Shown here: positions 25,500-34,314 of the stretch, one piece after another
Position numbering within the stretch: position 1 is the stretch's first letter
Layout of the letters: each line of letters begins with the position of its first letter
Assembly: GCF_003337375.1 (NCBI RefSeq)
Contig: NZ_QPJD01000014.1
Location: forward strand, 62,001 to 126,000
Origin: Paenibacillus prosopidis
GTDB lineage: Bacteria; Bacillota; Bacilli; Paenibacillales; Paenibacillaceae
Direction of reading: 5' to 3'
Length of the DNA: 64,000 bases
Made by a program: the position numbers and the translations under genes
The notes under the pieces: model-generated
The model's input: only the letters and a program-made list of their open reading frames with translations
Database searches by the model: none
Told to the model about the DNA's origin: nothing

Positions 25500-26240
25500 T
25501 TGATAGGTCGAAGCGGCAATCCAACATTGAAAGACAATACGTTCAAACAATCGGGATATTATTCCGGACAAGACGCGATGACAATCGACGGCACTGTGAA
25601 TAAAGCGTTCATTATGCTTGCATTGCTTCTGGGAGGCGCATTTGCCACCTGGTCGATGTACTTCAAGGGACAGAACGTGCTTCCTTATGCCATAGGCGGT
25701 GCGATCGCTGGTTTTATTCTTGCTTTAATCATCAGCTTCAAACCAAAAACCGCGCCTTATCTGGTGCCGATATATGCAATTCTGGAAGGAACTTTCCTTG
25801 GGGCGCTCTCTGCGAATTATGAATCCCTTTATAATGGAATCACCCTGCAGGCTGCGCTGCTGACGATGGGTGTATTCGTCGCATTGCTTCTCGCTTACAA
25901 GACAAGAATTATAAAGGCGACCGAAAACTTTAAGCTCGGCGTATTTGCTGCTACGGCTGGCATCTTTCTTGTCTACCTGCTGAGCTTTATCCTGGGATTA
26001 TTCGGCGTCACTGTTCCTTATCTGCATGATAATAGCTTGATCGGGATCGGTATTTCGGTCATCATCGTCATCGTAGCAGCACTGAATCTCGTGCTTGATT
26101 TTGATTTTATTGAAACCGGCTCGCAGCAAGGCGCTCCAAAATACATGGAATGGTACGGGGCATTCGGTTTGATGGTCACACTGGTATGGCTGTACATCGA
26201 GATGCTCCGCCTGCTCTCCAAGCTGCGGAGCCGGGACTAG
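25500..26240 (+). CDS. Bax inhibitor-1/YccA-family membrane protein
   Basis: 246 residues from TTG 25500, with GGGGTGAT at 25486-25493. The N-terminal 30 residues are polar (GRSGNPTLKDNTF, as in many YccA-type proteins), followed by seven membrane helices; LVPIYAILEGTFLGALSANYE and LNLVLDFDFIETGSQQGAPK are family hallmarks, with the Asp pair of the pH-sensitive Ca2+ leak site likely in the last helices. Bacterial members (YetJ, YccA) act in ion leak or modulate FtsH. Single gene with terminator. Confidence 0.9.
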   Translation: MIGRSGNPTLKDNTFKQSGYYSGQDAMTIDGTVNKAFIMLALLLGGAFATWSMYFKGQNVLPYAIGGAIAGFILALIISFKPKTAPYLVPIYAILEGTFLGALSANYESLYNGITLQAALLTMGVFVALLLAYKTRIIKATENFKLGVFAATAGIFLVYLLSFILGLFGVTVPYLHDNSLIGIGISVIIVIVAALNLVLDFDFIETGSQQGAPKYMEWYGAFGLMVTLVWLYIEMLRLLSKLRSRD

Positions 26241-26253
26241 TCAAGGATAATAT

Positions 26254-26297
26254 AAAAGGCATGAGACATCCTGGAGAAGGAGTCTCATGCCTTTTTT
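26254..26297. terminator. Terminator between Bax inhibitor and nitroreductase genes
   Basis: Stem AAAAGGCATGAGAC / GTCTCATGCCTTTT, T run on the plus side and A run on the other, so it can serve both convergent genes. Confidence 0.85.
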
Positions 26298-26322
26298 GTT
26301 TAATATTTTTTGTGAGGAGCTG

Positions 26323-26955
26323 TTAGAACGTGTTGGACACTGTTACCTGATCCAAGGTAAGTCTTGAGGATCCTCTGGCCGGAGTGGCTGCTAAGCCTAC
26401 GCTGATCAGCATAACAGGTACGTAACGCTCAGGTACATTGAATTCTTTAGCAAAACGAGCGGCGTCATATCCGCCCATCGGGCATGTATCGTAACCAAGA
26501 GCCTTCGCGGCGATCATGAGCTGCATAGCAGCTAAAGAAGCGTTGCGGATCGCTTCATCGCGTGGAACCTGCGGATGCTGGTACGCACCTTCGATTTGGC
26601 CGGCAAGAGTATCTTTAAGCTCTTTAGGCATATGGCCTGCAGCAACAAGAGGACCAAATACGCTCTCCACATTTTTGTTGGCTTCCAGATCGCCTAGAAC
26701 AGCGATAACCACGGAACTATCAACGATTTGTTTTTGACCGTATGCGATCGGATGCAGCTTTTCTTTGTAAGCTTGATCCTCGATAACGATGAATTTCCAA
26801 TGCTGCAAATTCCAAGAGGATGGTGCTTGCGTAGCAGAAAGGAGCAATTGTTCCAGATGTTCTTTAGGCATTTTATGCCCGGCTTGGTATTCTTTGACCG
26901 AGTGACGTTCTGCAAGAACTTTCAAAACTTCCGAGTTTACAGCTTGTTGACTCAT
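26323..26955 (-). CDS. Nitroreductase-family FMN oxidoreductase
   Basis: 210 residues from ATG 26955; TTGGAGGGA upstream sets this start. Motifs: RHSVKEYQ (FMN phosphate contacts), ATQAPSSWNLQHWKFIVIED and the C-terminal ALGYDTCPMGGYD of the NfsB/YodC-like group. Such homodimeric enzymes reduce nitro compounds, quinones or flavins with NAD(P)H in the cytoplasm; natural substrate unknown. Monocistronic. Confidence 0.92.
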   Translation of the reverse strand: MSQQAVNSEVLKVLAERHSVKEYQAGHKMPKEHLEQLLLSATQAPSSWNLQHWKFIVIEDQAYKEKLHPIAYGQKQIVDSSVVIAVLGDLEANKNVESVFGPLVAAGHMPKELKDTLAGQIEGAYQHPQVPRDEAIRNASLAAMQLMIAAKALGYDTCPMGGYDAARFAKEFNVPERYVPVMLISVGLAATPARGSSRLTLDQVTVSNTF

Positions 26956-27154
26956 AATGATTCCCTCCAAATTGTTTTTGTTTAGTATGATTCTTAAGCG
27001 GTAAAGCCATTCAGACAGATATGAAGCAAGTCAAGTAATCTATGATGTATGTTGCTAACTGTAAATAAAAACATAACAGTTCAAGTAGATAATAAATGCT
27101 GCAGATCCGGATGTCAAGTGTCTACGGAACCGGAAGCCGACCGGATGAGGCGCG

Positions 27155-27304
27155 ATGGTGCATTACGAGAATGCCAGAACGTTTTTTTCCCTTCTCGATA
27201 TATCAATCATGGAACCGTCGTATATTGACGATGCCATCGAACAGATGAAAATGTTTTTCTCCGAACGGAAAATCATCGACATCCGGTTATCCAGGCTCTA
27301 CTGA
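27155..27304 (+). pseudogene. Possible C-terminal gene fragment
   Basis: A 49-codon frame in the 530-base gap before the pectate lyase. Its translation (ARTFFSLLDISIMEPSYIDD, then AIEQMKMFFSERKIIDIRLSRLY) looks protein-like, with an amphipathic helix and a beta strand, but there is no ribosome site and a stop closes the frame just upstream. It resembles the tail of a larger lost gene; I cannot name the family. The rest of 26956-27486 is AT-rich and shows no other gene. Confidence 0.3.
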
Positions 27305-27486
27305 CGAAATTGGTTTATGTATGATAACTATTTTAAAATAAATAAATTATAAGTAAAATTATCCATTTAGTAATTTACTCCTAATTTCATGATAGAAAAG
27401 AGGTCCAATAGACTATATAAAATTATAAATTGTATTACCGATATTAATATAGTAAAAAATAAATAGATATATTTGGAGGAAAGTTA

Positions 27487-29577
27487 ATGAAAGTTGGGAA
27501 GTTGTATAAAATTTCGATTATAGTTCTAAGTCTCGCCCTTGTTCTATCGCTGGTTTTTGTTAGTCCAGCAAGTGCAGCTACCTTTCTGCAAGACGGTTTC
27601 GATGATGGAAGGGCCGACAATTGGTCGCCAACCACCGGAAGCTGGTCAGTATTGAATGAGAATGGTAATTATGTTTACTATCAATCCAGCACTAGTGAAG
27701 GGCGCAATACAGCTGGCAGCCCGTCTTGGACGGATTATTCGGTGACAGCCGATATGAAAATCGTGAACTTCAATGGATCGACAAGGACCTATGTTACGGG
27801 AAGATACAAAGACGGCAACAATTACTATGCGGCATCCTTGTATAATAGCAATGGCGGCACGTTGGAAATTAGAAAAAAGGTTAGCGGATCCTCTACAACC
27901 TTGGCAAGCAAGTCCAATTACAGTCTTACCACCAGCAACTGGTATAACGTGAAACTCGAAATGAGCGGAACGTCCATCAATATGTATGTAAACGGCAAGC
28001 TAGAGCTCTCCGCTGTTGATTCCAGCTTAACAGCCGGTGCTGCAGGCTTGGTCACTTTTAAATCAATTGCGAAGTTTGATAATGTGATCGTTTCGGAAGC
28101 CTTCTCAGAGCCATCACCAACAGTAACACCTGCACCTGCACCAACAGCAACACCGACAGCAACACCGACACCAACACCAACACCAACACCAACACCAACA
28201 CCAACACCAACACCAACACCAACAGTAACGGATCAAGTGTACGGTAACAATTACAATCTCACCGGATTTGCCGATGGTAATACGGGAGGAGGGGCCATTT
28301 CAGAAACGGATTCCCGTTATATGAAAGTGTATGATGCAGCGGACCTTGCCGTTGCACTAAGGATAGGATCAGGATATAAAGTTATTGAAATCATGAATGA
28401 CCTCGACCTGGGGTGGAACGAACTTCCCGTCTCAGCGAAAGTGTCTCCTTTCAGCGCTCATAACAGCGCTTTAACCCACCCGGTATTAATCGAGACGGGG
28501 ATCAGCAAAATTACCATTGACAGCTTTAATGGTTTAACGATTTTTTCGGCCAATGGCGCCAAAATTAAACATGCGGCCTTTACATTTAAAAGAAGCTCAA
28601 ACGTCATTCTACGTAATCTCGAGTTCGATGAACTGTGGGAATGGGATGAAGCGACAAAAGGCAATTACGACAGAAACGACTGGGACTATATAACAGTAGA
28701 AACCAGCAGCAAAGTTTGGATCGATCATTGTACGTTCAATAAAGCCTATGACGGACTTGTTGATGTAAAAAAAGGCAGTAAGGGCGTCACCATCTCATGG
28801 TCGAAATTTGTAGGTGATGACAGAAGCGCTTACAGCTGGGTAACGCAGCAGATAGATGCAATGGAATCCAATTTACCTGCTTACCCAATGTATGCTTATT
28901 TACGAAGCGGAGCAGTAGGTTTAAGCAAGAATGATATCATCGCGGTCGCGTCAAGCCAAAAGAAGGGACATCTGATCGGGGCGACCGAATTCGCAGCGGA
29001 TAATGCCGAACTTGAAGTGACTCTGCATCACAACTATTATCAAGATGTGCAGGATCGTATGCCCCGCCTTCGCGCAGGAAATGTTCACGCCTATAATATC
29101 GTAATGGATAACGCAGGCGCGCGAGAAGCGAAGAGACGGATAACCTACGATATGGAAAAGGAAATTACCTCCAAATGGTACCATTTTGGGATAACGAGCA
29201 ACGGAGCAATTTCTACAGAAAATGGGGCCGTTTTGCTTGAGAAATCCGTCATTATAGATGTCGTTTATCCGCTGCGTAATAATCAGGCTTTTGTGGACAA
29301 TGCTGCCTATACAGGTAAAATTTTGGCGCTTGATACGATTCATTCGTTGGATGGAACAACGTATCGAGGGAATAGTGATTCTCCCGATAGCCCGCTCTCA
29401 CCTGTGCCGGCCGATATCAAGACTTTTGCTTGGAATGGATTCGCATCGTTGCCATACAGTTATACGGCAGACGATCCGGATAGTTTGAAAGCAAGACTTA
29501 CTGCTGCTGACGGTGCAGGTGCAGGTAAACTTGTATGGTCAAATAAAAAGTGGCTGAATATGAGCTACCCATCTTAA
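27487..29577 (+). CDS. Secreted pectate lyase, PL1 family, with N-terminal beta-sandwich domain
   Basis: 696 residues with a signal peptide cleaved after VSPASAA. Residues about 32-205 form a LamG/DUF1080-like beta sandwich (DGFDDGRADNWSPTTGSW), likely carbohydrate-binding. A Thr-Pro linker follows (about residues 210-250). The C-terminal PL1 parallel beta-helix holds VWIDHCTFNKAYDGLVDVKK (Ca2+ site) and LHHNYYQDVQDRMPRLRAG, with the catalytic Arg. It cleaves polygalacturonate by beta-elimination outside the cell. TTGGAGGAAAGTTA precedes the ATG. The gene has its own terminator. Confidence 0.95.
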   Translation: MKVGKLYKISIIVLSLALVLSLVFVSPASAATFLQDGFDDGRADNWSPTTGSWSVLNENGNYVYYQSSTSEGRNTAGSPSWTDYSVTADMKIVNFNGSTRTYVTGRYKDGNNYYAASLYNSNGGTLEIRKKVSGSSTTLASKSNYSLTTSNWYNVKLEMSGTSINMYVNGKLELSAVDSSLTAGAAGLVTFKSIAKFDNVIVSEAFSEPSPTVTPAPAPTATPTATPTPTPTPTPTPTPTPTPTPTVTDQVYGNNYNLTGFADGNTGGGAISETDSRYMKVYDAADLAVALRIGSGYKVIEIMNDLDLGWNELPVSAKVSPFSAHNSALTHPVLIETGISKITIDSFNGLTIFSANGAKIKHAAFTFKRSSNVILRNLEFDELWEWDEATKGNYDRNDWDYITVETSSKVWIDHCTFNKAYDGLVDVKKGSKGVTISWSKFVGDDRSAYSWVTQQIDAMESNLPAYPMYAYLRSGAVGLSKNDIIAVASSQKKGHLIGATEFAADNAELEVTLHHNYYQDVQDRMPRLRAGNVHAYNIVMDNAGAREAKRRITYDMEKEITSKWYHFGITSNGAISTENGAVLLEKSVIIDVVYPLRNNQAFVDNAAYTGKILALDTIHSLDGTTYRGNSDSPDSPLSPVPADIKTFAWNGFASLPYSYTADDPDSLKARLTAADGAGAGKLVWSNKKWLNMSYPS
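28171..28224 (+). repeat. Nine perfect CCAACA hexamer repeats in the linker
   Basis: Nine tandem copies encode alternating Thr-Pro. Imperfect related repeats extend back to about 28111. Such hexamers can gain or lose units by slippage without changing frame, altering linker length. Confidence 0.95.
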
Positions 29578-29610
29578 GCCATCCCGCTCGCAGAGCAGGC
29601 CAGAACTACA

Positions 29611-29658
29611 CAGAGCCGCTTGATCGGATCATTCCGGTCAGGCGGCTCTGTTTTTTTT
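29611..29658 (+). terminator. Terminator of the pectate lyase gene
   Basis: Stem CAGAGCCGCTTGA / TCAGGCGGCTCTG with one wobble, then eight T. Confidence 0.9.
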
Positions 29659-29793
29659 AGCTATTATTGATCGTGCCTTCAAAATCATTAGCTCTAAACA
29701 TTCAGTAAACCTTCAGGTGAAAATAGCTTTTCACATGCTATAATCATGTAAAAATATGTTATTAGAATGAACATAAAGGAAGGAATGTTACCT

Positions 29794-30570
29794 ATGAAAA
29801 AACAAAAAGCACTTATTATTGCAATCCTAGCAGGGATGCTAATTATTGGAGGATGTTCAACAAGCAATTCCCCTGAGCCGTCAAATAGCGCTAACACGCC
29901 ATCCGCTAATGACACGTCTGCCGACAATGCTCCAACAGAAGCTCCCGACGATTCTGCCGAACCGTCAAATAGCAGCAACACACCATCTACTAACGATACA
30001 TCTACAGAAACCGACACAACAGAAGCAGCCGATGATAGCGGACTTACCCAGCAGGTTACCCAAGGTCCCTATTATGTTACTGGCACTAAGGAGTTGACTG
30101 AAGGCAATCTGAACTATGACAGCCTAACGGGCGAAGCAATCAAGGTGCAGGGTTATGTCTATGCGGGTGAAACGGGCACAACACCGGTCGCGGGCGCCAA
30201 GGTTGAGATTTGGCATGCAGACGATAGCGGCAATTACCACCCCAATTCCAATGGTGCAGCCAGCGGCTATAGTGAAAGTGAGATATCGCTTCGCGGCTAT
30301 GTACTGACCGACGAGAACGGTTACTACGAATACACGACCATTTATCCAGGCGAATACAGAGGCCGTACGCGCCATATTCATACCAACACAACGGCAGATG
30401 GTTACAAAGGCGTGATTACTCAGCTGATCATTCCAAGTCTGGAAGGTGACGATATGACCGCTGATGAGGATAATATTGCCCAAAGCTTGCCGGCATACAA
30501 CCAAGTTACCTTCACCACTGTTGACGGCGTGCCTACTACTACCTTTAATTACCGAATCGCAGCTAACTAG
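29794..30570 (+). CDS. Intradiol ring-cleavage dioxygenase-like lipoprotein
   Basis: 258 residues from ATG 29794 (AAGGAATG upstream). Lipoprotein signal ends IIGGCST, so the protein is anchored outside the membrane. A Ser/Asn/Thr/Pro/Glu-rich spacer (about residues 22-80) contains two copies of a PSNS-NTPS-NDTS unit. The C-terminal domain is the intradiol dioxygenase fold: QGPYYV, VEIWHADDSGNY (first Tyr iron ligand), TIYPGEYRGRTRHIHT (second Tyr and both His ligands). All four non-heme Fe(III) ligands appear present, so activity on catechol-type rings outside the cell is plausible; the substrate is not known. First gene of a three-gene unit with three-base gaps. Confidence 0.82.
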   Translation: MKKQKALIIAILAGMLIIGGCSTSNSPEPSNSANTPSANDTSADNAPTEAPDDSAEPSNSSNTPSTNDTSTETDTTEAADDSGLTQQVTQGPYYVTGTKELTEGNLNYDSLTGEAIKVQGYVYAGETGTTPVAGAKVEIWHADDSGNYHPNSNGAASGYSESEISLRGYVLTDENGYYEYTTIYPGEYRGRTRHIHTNTTADGYKGVITQLIIPSLEGDDMTADEDNIAQSLPAYNQVTFTTVDGVPTTTFNYRIAAN

Positions 30571-30573
30571 TAT

Positions 30574-31839
30574 ATGAGAAGACAGATTACCCCGTATACG
30601 GTTATCTTTGCGGTTGCAGCTTTCGCCGTGGTTGCTGGCGTCGTTTATAGCTTGTTTCCAAAAAGCGTAACCAGTGAGACAGTCATCTCGGGTAACGGCA
30701 AAAATGCCCACGGCCAGCTCGCCAATTATTCAACAAGCGGCACGAGCAGCAGGATTGATATTCCCGAAAAAGTCTCGCAGGTGGTAGCGGGCTTTGACCA
30801 TTCGCTTGCGCTGACTGAGAATGGTACGGTTTATGCCTGGGGCGATAATACTTACGGACAAGTCGGTATTAACAGCGCCAAGGGTATTGTGAGCGGTCCG
30901 CAAAAGATTGCGGGACTTCCCCCAATTACTGCAATTAGCGCAGGCTTTCGACATAGTTTGGCGCTGGATAGTGACGGCAATGTTTGGGTCTGGGGCAATA
31001 ATATCGCCGGGCAGCTTGGTACGGGCGACCGGGCTGATCTGCGCAAACCAACCCAAATTAGTTTGCCGGGCAAAGTCACCAGCATAACCGCCGGACACCG
31101 TTTCTCGCTAGTGACGCTTGCTGATGAAAAAGTTTACGGCTGGGGCGCCAAGTGTGAGAAGGACACCAAACGGACGTTTGCCGAACTCATGCAGCTGATC
31201 GGCCAGTCGGCCACTGGTATTAGTTATTATGTTGATGCGAACGCCGACCCGAGCAGCAGCGACACGCAGGAGCTTTGTGAGTTTCAGGGATTTGTGGCCG
31301 TAAGCAGCCTGACGCCTATTGAAATTCCTGAATTGGCAGGCAGCACCCAAATTGTGGCGGGCTTTGGCCATGTACTGGCGCTGCAAGCAGACGGCACAGT
31401 CAAGTCAAAAGGCTGTAATGCATATGGACAGCTGGGCTATCCGACGGCTGATATTGTACCGGCCGAGACCATTCCGGGGCTGTCAGGTATCGTGGAACTC
31501 GCAACCAGCACACGCCACTCTATGGCGCTGGATAGTGACGGGAAGGTGTGGGCGTGGGGTGCCGACAACTCCGGGCAGCTGGGAAAAAACCTTGGCAATC
31601 TTGAAGGGGTGTTTGAACCTGAAGTGGTTGCGGGCCTGCCGGTGATTACGAGTATTGCCGCCGGCCATGACTTCTCCCTGGCACTCGACGAAGAGGGGCG
31701 TGTATGGGCGTGGGGGGTTAATAAAAACAGTCAAACGCCGGGTATCGAAACAACCGAATATAACTCTACCCCGAAACTCACTAGTATTTCTGATGAAAAC
31801 AATATTGTAGCAGGGGGAGCCTTTGTACTGGCCTATTAA
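30574..31839 (+). CDS. Membrane-anchored RCC1 beta-propeller repeat protein
   Basis: 421 residues. One N-terminal hydrophobic segment (TPYTVIFAVAAFAVVAGVVY) without a cleavage site suggests anchoring with the rest outside. About seven RCC1 repeats follow, each with a core such as VYAWGDNTYGQVG, VWVWGNNIAGQLGTG or VWAWGADNSGQLG preceded by AGxxHSLAL, forming a seven-bladed propeller. Between blades near residues 195-230 an insertion carries two Cys (AKCEKD, ELCEFQG). No clear ribosome site precedes the ATG, which lies three bases after the previous stop, so translation is probably coupled. Function unknown; RCC1 propellers bind proteins or ligands. Confidence 0.8.
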   Translation: MRRQITPYTVIFAVAAFAVVAGVVYSLFPKSVTSETVISGNGKNAHGQLANYSTSGTSSRIDIPEKVSQVVAGFDHSLALTENGTVYAWGDNTYGQVGINSAKGIVSGPQKIAGLPPITAISAGFRHSLALDSDGNVWVWGNNIAGQLGTGDRADLRKPTQISLPGKVTSITAGHRFSLVTLADEKVYGWGAKCEKDTKRTFAELMQLIGQSATGISYYVDANADPSSSDTQELCEFQGFVAVSSLTPIEIPELAGSTQIVAGFGHVLALQADGTVKSKGCNAYGQLGYPTADIVPAETIPGLSGIVELATSTRHSMALDSDGKVWAWGADNSGQLGKNLGNLEGVFEPEVVAGLPVITSIAAGHDFSLALDEEGRVWAWGVNKNSQTPGIETTEYNSTPKLTSISDENNIVAGGAFVLAY

Positions 31840-31842
31840 AAG

Positions 31843-33486
31843 ATGAATATAAACAATAAACGAAAAACCGTCTCCTTTTTATCCCGCAATGTCATTGTTT
31901 TGTCGATCGTCAGCTTTTTTACGGATATCGCTACCGAGATGCTTTATCCCATTATGCCGCTCTATCTCAGCGATATCGGTTACGGCATTATTCTAATTGG
32001 TTTGATTGAAGGGATTACACAGCTTGTTGCCGGTGTGATTAAGCTGGCAAGCGGCGTCTACTCCGATCATCTGCAGCAGCGTAAAGGGCTGGTGAATATC
32101 GGCTATAGCATTTCCGCGCTCGCTAAACCGATGATGGGGCTGTTTCCAACCTATTGGGCGATTTTTGGTTTCCGTCTGTTGGACCGTTTCGGTAAGGGTG
32201 TGCGTAATGCACCGCGTGACGCCTTGCTCGCAGATGTCTCCACACCTGTGAATCGCGGCCGGGTATTCGGGTTTCACCGCGCTGCCGATACGCTTGGCGC
32301 GACGCTCGGTCCATTGATTACCTTGGCGATTATGTATTTTTACAGTGAAAACATTCCGCTGATTATTGGTCTTACTGTCATTCCAGGTATCTGTGCGGTT
32401 GTTGCCGGATGGTTTATTAAGGAATCCAAGAAAAAGACAGATCTGCCTGCAGCTGAAAAGGGCGGTATTAAGGGCTTATACCGTCGCCTAACGACTCATT
32501 ACAGGGCAGCCTCACCCAATTATAAACGCATTCTGTATCTCATTACGCTCATAACGCTGATTAAAAGCACCGACATTTACCTGCTTCTCCGCGCCCGCGA
32601 GCTCGGTCTCAGTGATCTGCTGATTATTAGCGCCTATGTAGCCTACAACCTAACGGGCACACTAATCATCTACTACCTTGGTTCACTGAGCGATCGGATT
32701 GGATTTGCTAAAACCTTTGCTATCGGTGCGTTATCGCTTGGCGCAACCTATATGCTGCTAAGCCAAAATGAACTGCCGCTCTTGCTCGTCTTTGCCTCCT
32801 TCATTATTTATGCGGTCTTCCAGAGCATTTACGAAGGATTGACGAGTGCCTGGATGTCGCTCCATATTAAGCAGGAAGAACGCGCTTCGGGCCTTGGCGT
32901 GATGATGGCCTTTCAGGCTGTCGCTACACTTATAGGTACTCTCGTGATTGGTTTAACATGGACTGGTTTTGGCGCTAAAATTGTCTTTGCGATTACAGGA
33001 TTACAGGCAGTTGGGCTTGCGGCTTACCTGTTCTTTACTCAGCAGCGCGATTATAATAGCAAGACTGATTTTGGCCGCAAACCGTACGTGGAAGATATCA
33101 AAAGGCTGACGATTGAAAACGAAAATTTCCGCACCGCAATCTGGACCGGCCGGCAGCTGCAAGTCACGGTCATGTCTATTCAGGTAGGTGGCGAAGTCGG
33201 TCTGGAAGTGCACAAAAATATCGATCAGTTTCTTCGGATTGAGGACGGTGAAGGACTCGTGCAAATGGGACCTCGGGAAGATGACCTCTCTTTCGAACAA
33301 CAAGCACATACGGATAGTGCAATTATGGTTCCGGCCGGAATGTTTCATAACATCATCAATACTGGCAGCAAACCGCTCAAAATCTACAGCATCTACGCTC
33401 CTTCCGAGCATCCCTACGGCACCGTTCATAAGACGGCCGATGATGCGGACCGCGAGGAATTGGCCGAACTATTAGAAGATGATTAA
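31843..33486 (+). CDS. MFS transporter fused to a C-terminal cupin domain
   Basis: 547 residues. Residues 1-400 are a complete MFS protein (FFTDIATEMLYPIMPLYLSD, then FRLLDRFGKGVRNAPRDALL), the type often seen near heavy-metal or unknown exporters. Residues about 412-547 form a complete cupin: DFGRKPYVEDIKRLTIENE, LEVHKNIDQFLRIEDGEG and IMVPAGMFHNIINTGSKPLK give the two cupin motifs with metal-binding His/Glu and a last His. The cupin half resembles stand-alone cupins of about 130 residues. The frame is continuous with no stop or shift at the join. It starts three bases after the RCC1 gene and has a weak ribosome site. Confidence 0.85.
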   Translation: MNINNKRKTVSFLSRNVIVLSIVSFFTDIATEMLYPIMPLYLSDIGYGIILIGLIEGITQLVAGVIKLASGVYSDHLQQRKGLVNIGYSISALAKPMMGLFPTYWAIFGFRLLDRFGKGVRNAPRDALLADVSTPVNRGRVFGFHRAADTLGATLGPLITLAIMYFYSENIPLIIGLTVIPGICAVVAGWFIKESKKKTDLPAAEKGGIKGLYRRLTTHYRAASPNYKRILYLITLITLIKSTDIYLLLRARELGLSDLLIISAYVAYNLTGTLIIYYLGSLSDRIGFAKTFAIGALSLGATYMLLSQNELPLLLVFASFIIYAVFQSIYEGLTSAWMSLHIKQEERASGLGVMMAFQAVATLIGTLVIGLTWTGFGAKIVFAITGLQAVGLAAYLFFTQQRDYNSKTDFGRKPYVEDIKRLTIENENFRTAIWTGRQLQVTVMSIQVGGEVGLEVHKNIDQFLRIEDGEGLVQMGPREDDLSFEQQAHTDSAIMVPAGMFHNIINTGSKPLKIYSIYAPSEHPYGTVHKTADDADREELAELLEDD

Positions 33487-33496
33487 AGGTTTATCG

Positions 33497-33522
33497 GGGC
33501 ACCCGAATGGGGGTGCCCTTCA
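33497..33522 (+). terminator. Terminator-like hairpin after the MFS-cupin gene
   Basis: Stem GGGCACCC / GGGTGCCC with a six-base loop; the T run is short and broken (TTC). Confidence 0.6.
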
Positions 33523-33558
33523 ATGTTGTCCAATTGATGTTAAGCTGAACATAGCCTC

Positions 33559-33840
33559 TCAAGCCGAGCTCTGAAACAGCATTCTATTATTTTCGCACCA
33601 AATCTGCCAGTCGGTACGCGGGTTATTGTGCGGGCTTTCCTGCATAGGGGTGGGCGGCTGCATCGTTTTGTAATGCTGCTTCTGTCTCAGCGGCAACGGG
33701 GATAACGTTTGTTTCCTAATCATATGGGCTTCGAACGAATAGATTTGGCCAAGAGGTCCTGTTCCTTTATCAGTCTGTTTGACATTGGTTTGTGTGAGTA
33801 CCTTCATAAGATTCCAGAAAAAGAAGAAAATCGCTTTCAT
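33559..33840 (-). CDS. Small protein of unknown family, tandem paralogue A
   Basis: 93 residues with ATG at 33840 and GGGAGG at good spacing. The N-terminus MKAIFFFFWNLMKV is hydrophobic. A central block GQIYSFEAHMIRKQT and a C-terminal block NPRTDWQIWCENNRMLFQ SSA are nearly identical to those of paralogue B at 33923-34216; the middle is a variable Gln/Pro/His-rich stretch. Constraint on both ends argues for a real protein. I do not recognise the family. The short hydrophobic N-terminus could be a membrane or export element, but it is only about 10 residues long. Confidence 0.65.
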   Translation of the reverse strand: MKAIFFFFWNLMKVLTQTNVKQTDKGTGPLGQIYSFEAHMIRKQTLSPLPLRQKQHYKTMQPPTPMQESPHNNPRTDWQIWCENNRMLFQSSA

Positions 33841-33922
33841 TTTTCCATTCCTCCCAATTAAATAATAGGTTAACCACGTTATACCAACAACAAATTACAG
33901 TCAATGCCGTGTTATACGACAA

Positions 33923-34216
33923 TTAAGCGGAACTCTGGAATAACATTCTATTATTCTCGCACCAAATCTGCCATTCTGTACGCGGGTTGCGGAGCGGGCT
34001 TTTCTGTATAGGGATGAACGGCTGCAGCGTCTCATTATTCTTTTGCCTGTCCGGCAGGACGGATACCGTTTGTTTCTTAACCATATAAGCTTCAAATGAA
34101 TAGATTTTGCCAAGGCAAGCCGGTTTACCCATATCGGTCTGTTTTGCAGTCTGTTTTGCGAGATCCCGTTTGACTGTCATTATAAGATTCCAGATGAAGA
34201 ATAAAATAGCTTCCAT
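33923..34216 (-). CDS. Small protein of unknown family, tandem paralogue B
   Basis: 97 residues, ATG at 34216 with GGGGGGAA upstream. It aligns with paralogue A along its whole length (MEAILFFIWNLIMTV, LGKIYSFEAYMVKKQT, then NPRTEWQIWCENNRMLFQ SSA), roughly 60 percent identical by eye, with a six-residue insertion near position 20. The leader bases before both starts are also nearly the same (TTGGGRGGAATGGAAWAATG). The two genes are tandem, same strand, 82 bases apart. Function unknown. Confidence 0.65.
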   Translation of the reverse strand: MEAILFFIWNLIMTVKRDLAKQTAKQTDMGKPACLGKIYSFEAYMVKKQTVSVLPDRQKNNETLQPFIPIQKSPLRNPRTEWQIWCENNRMLFQSSA

Positions 34217-34314
34217 TATTCCATTCCCCCCAAACTAGTATTAAGAGTTAACTAGATTATAGCAAGCCTGTAATAGAAGTTGTGTCGAGTTGTGAACCAA
34301 GTACAAAAAAATAT

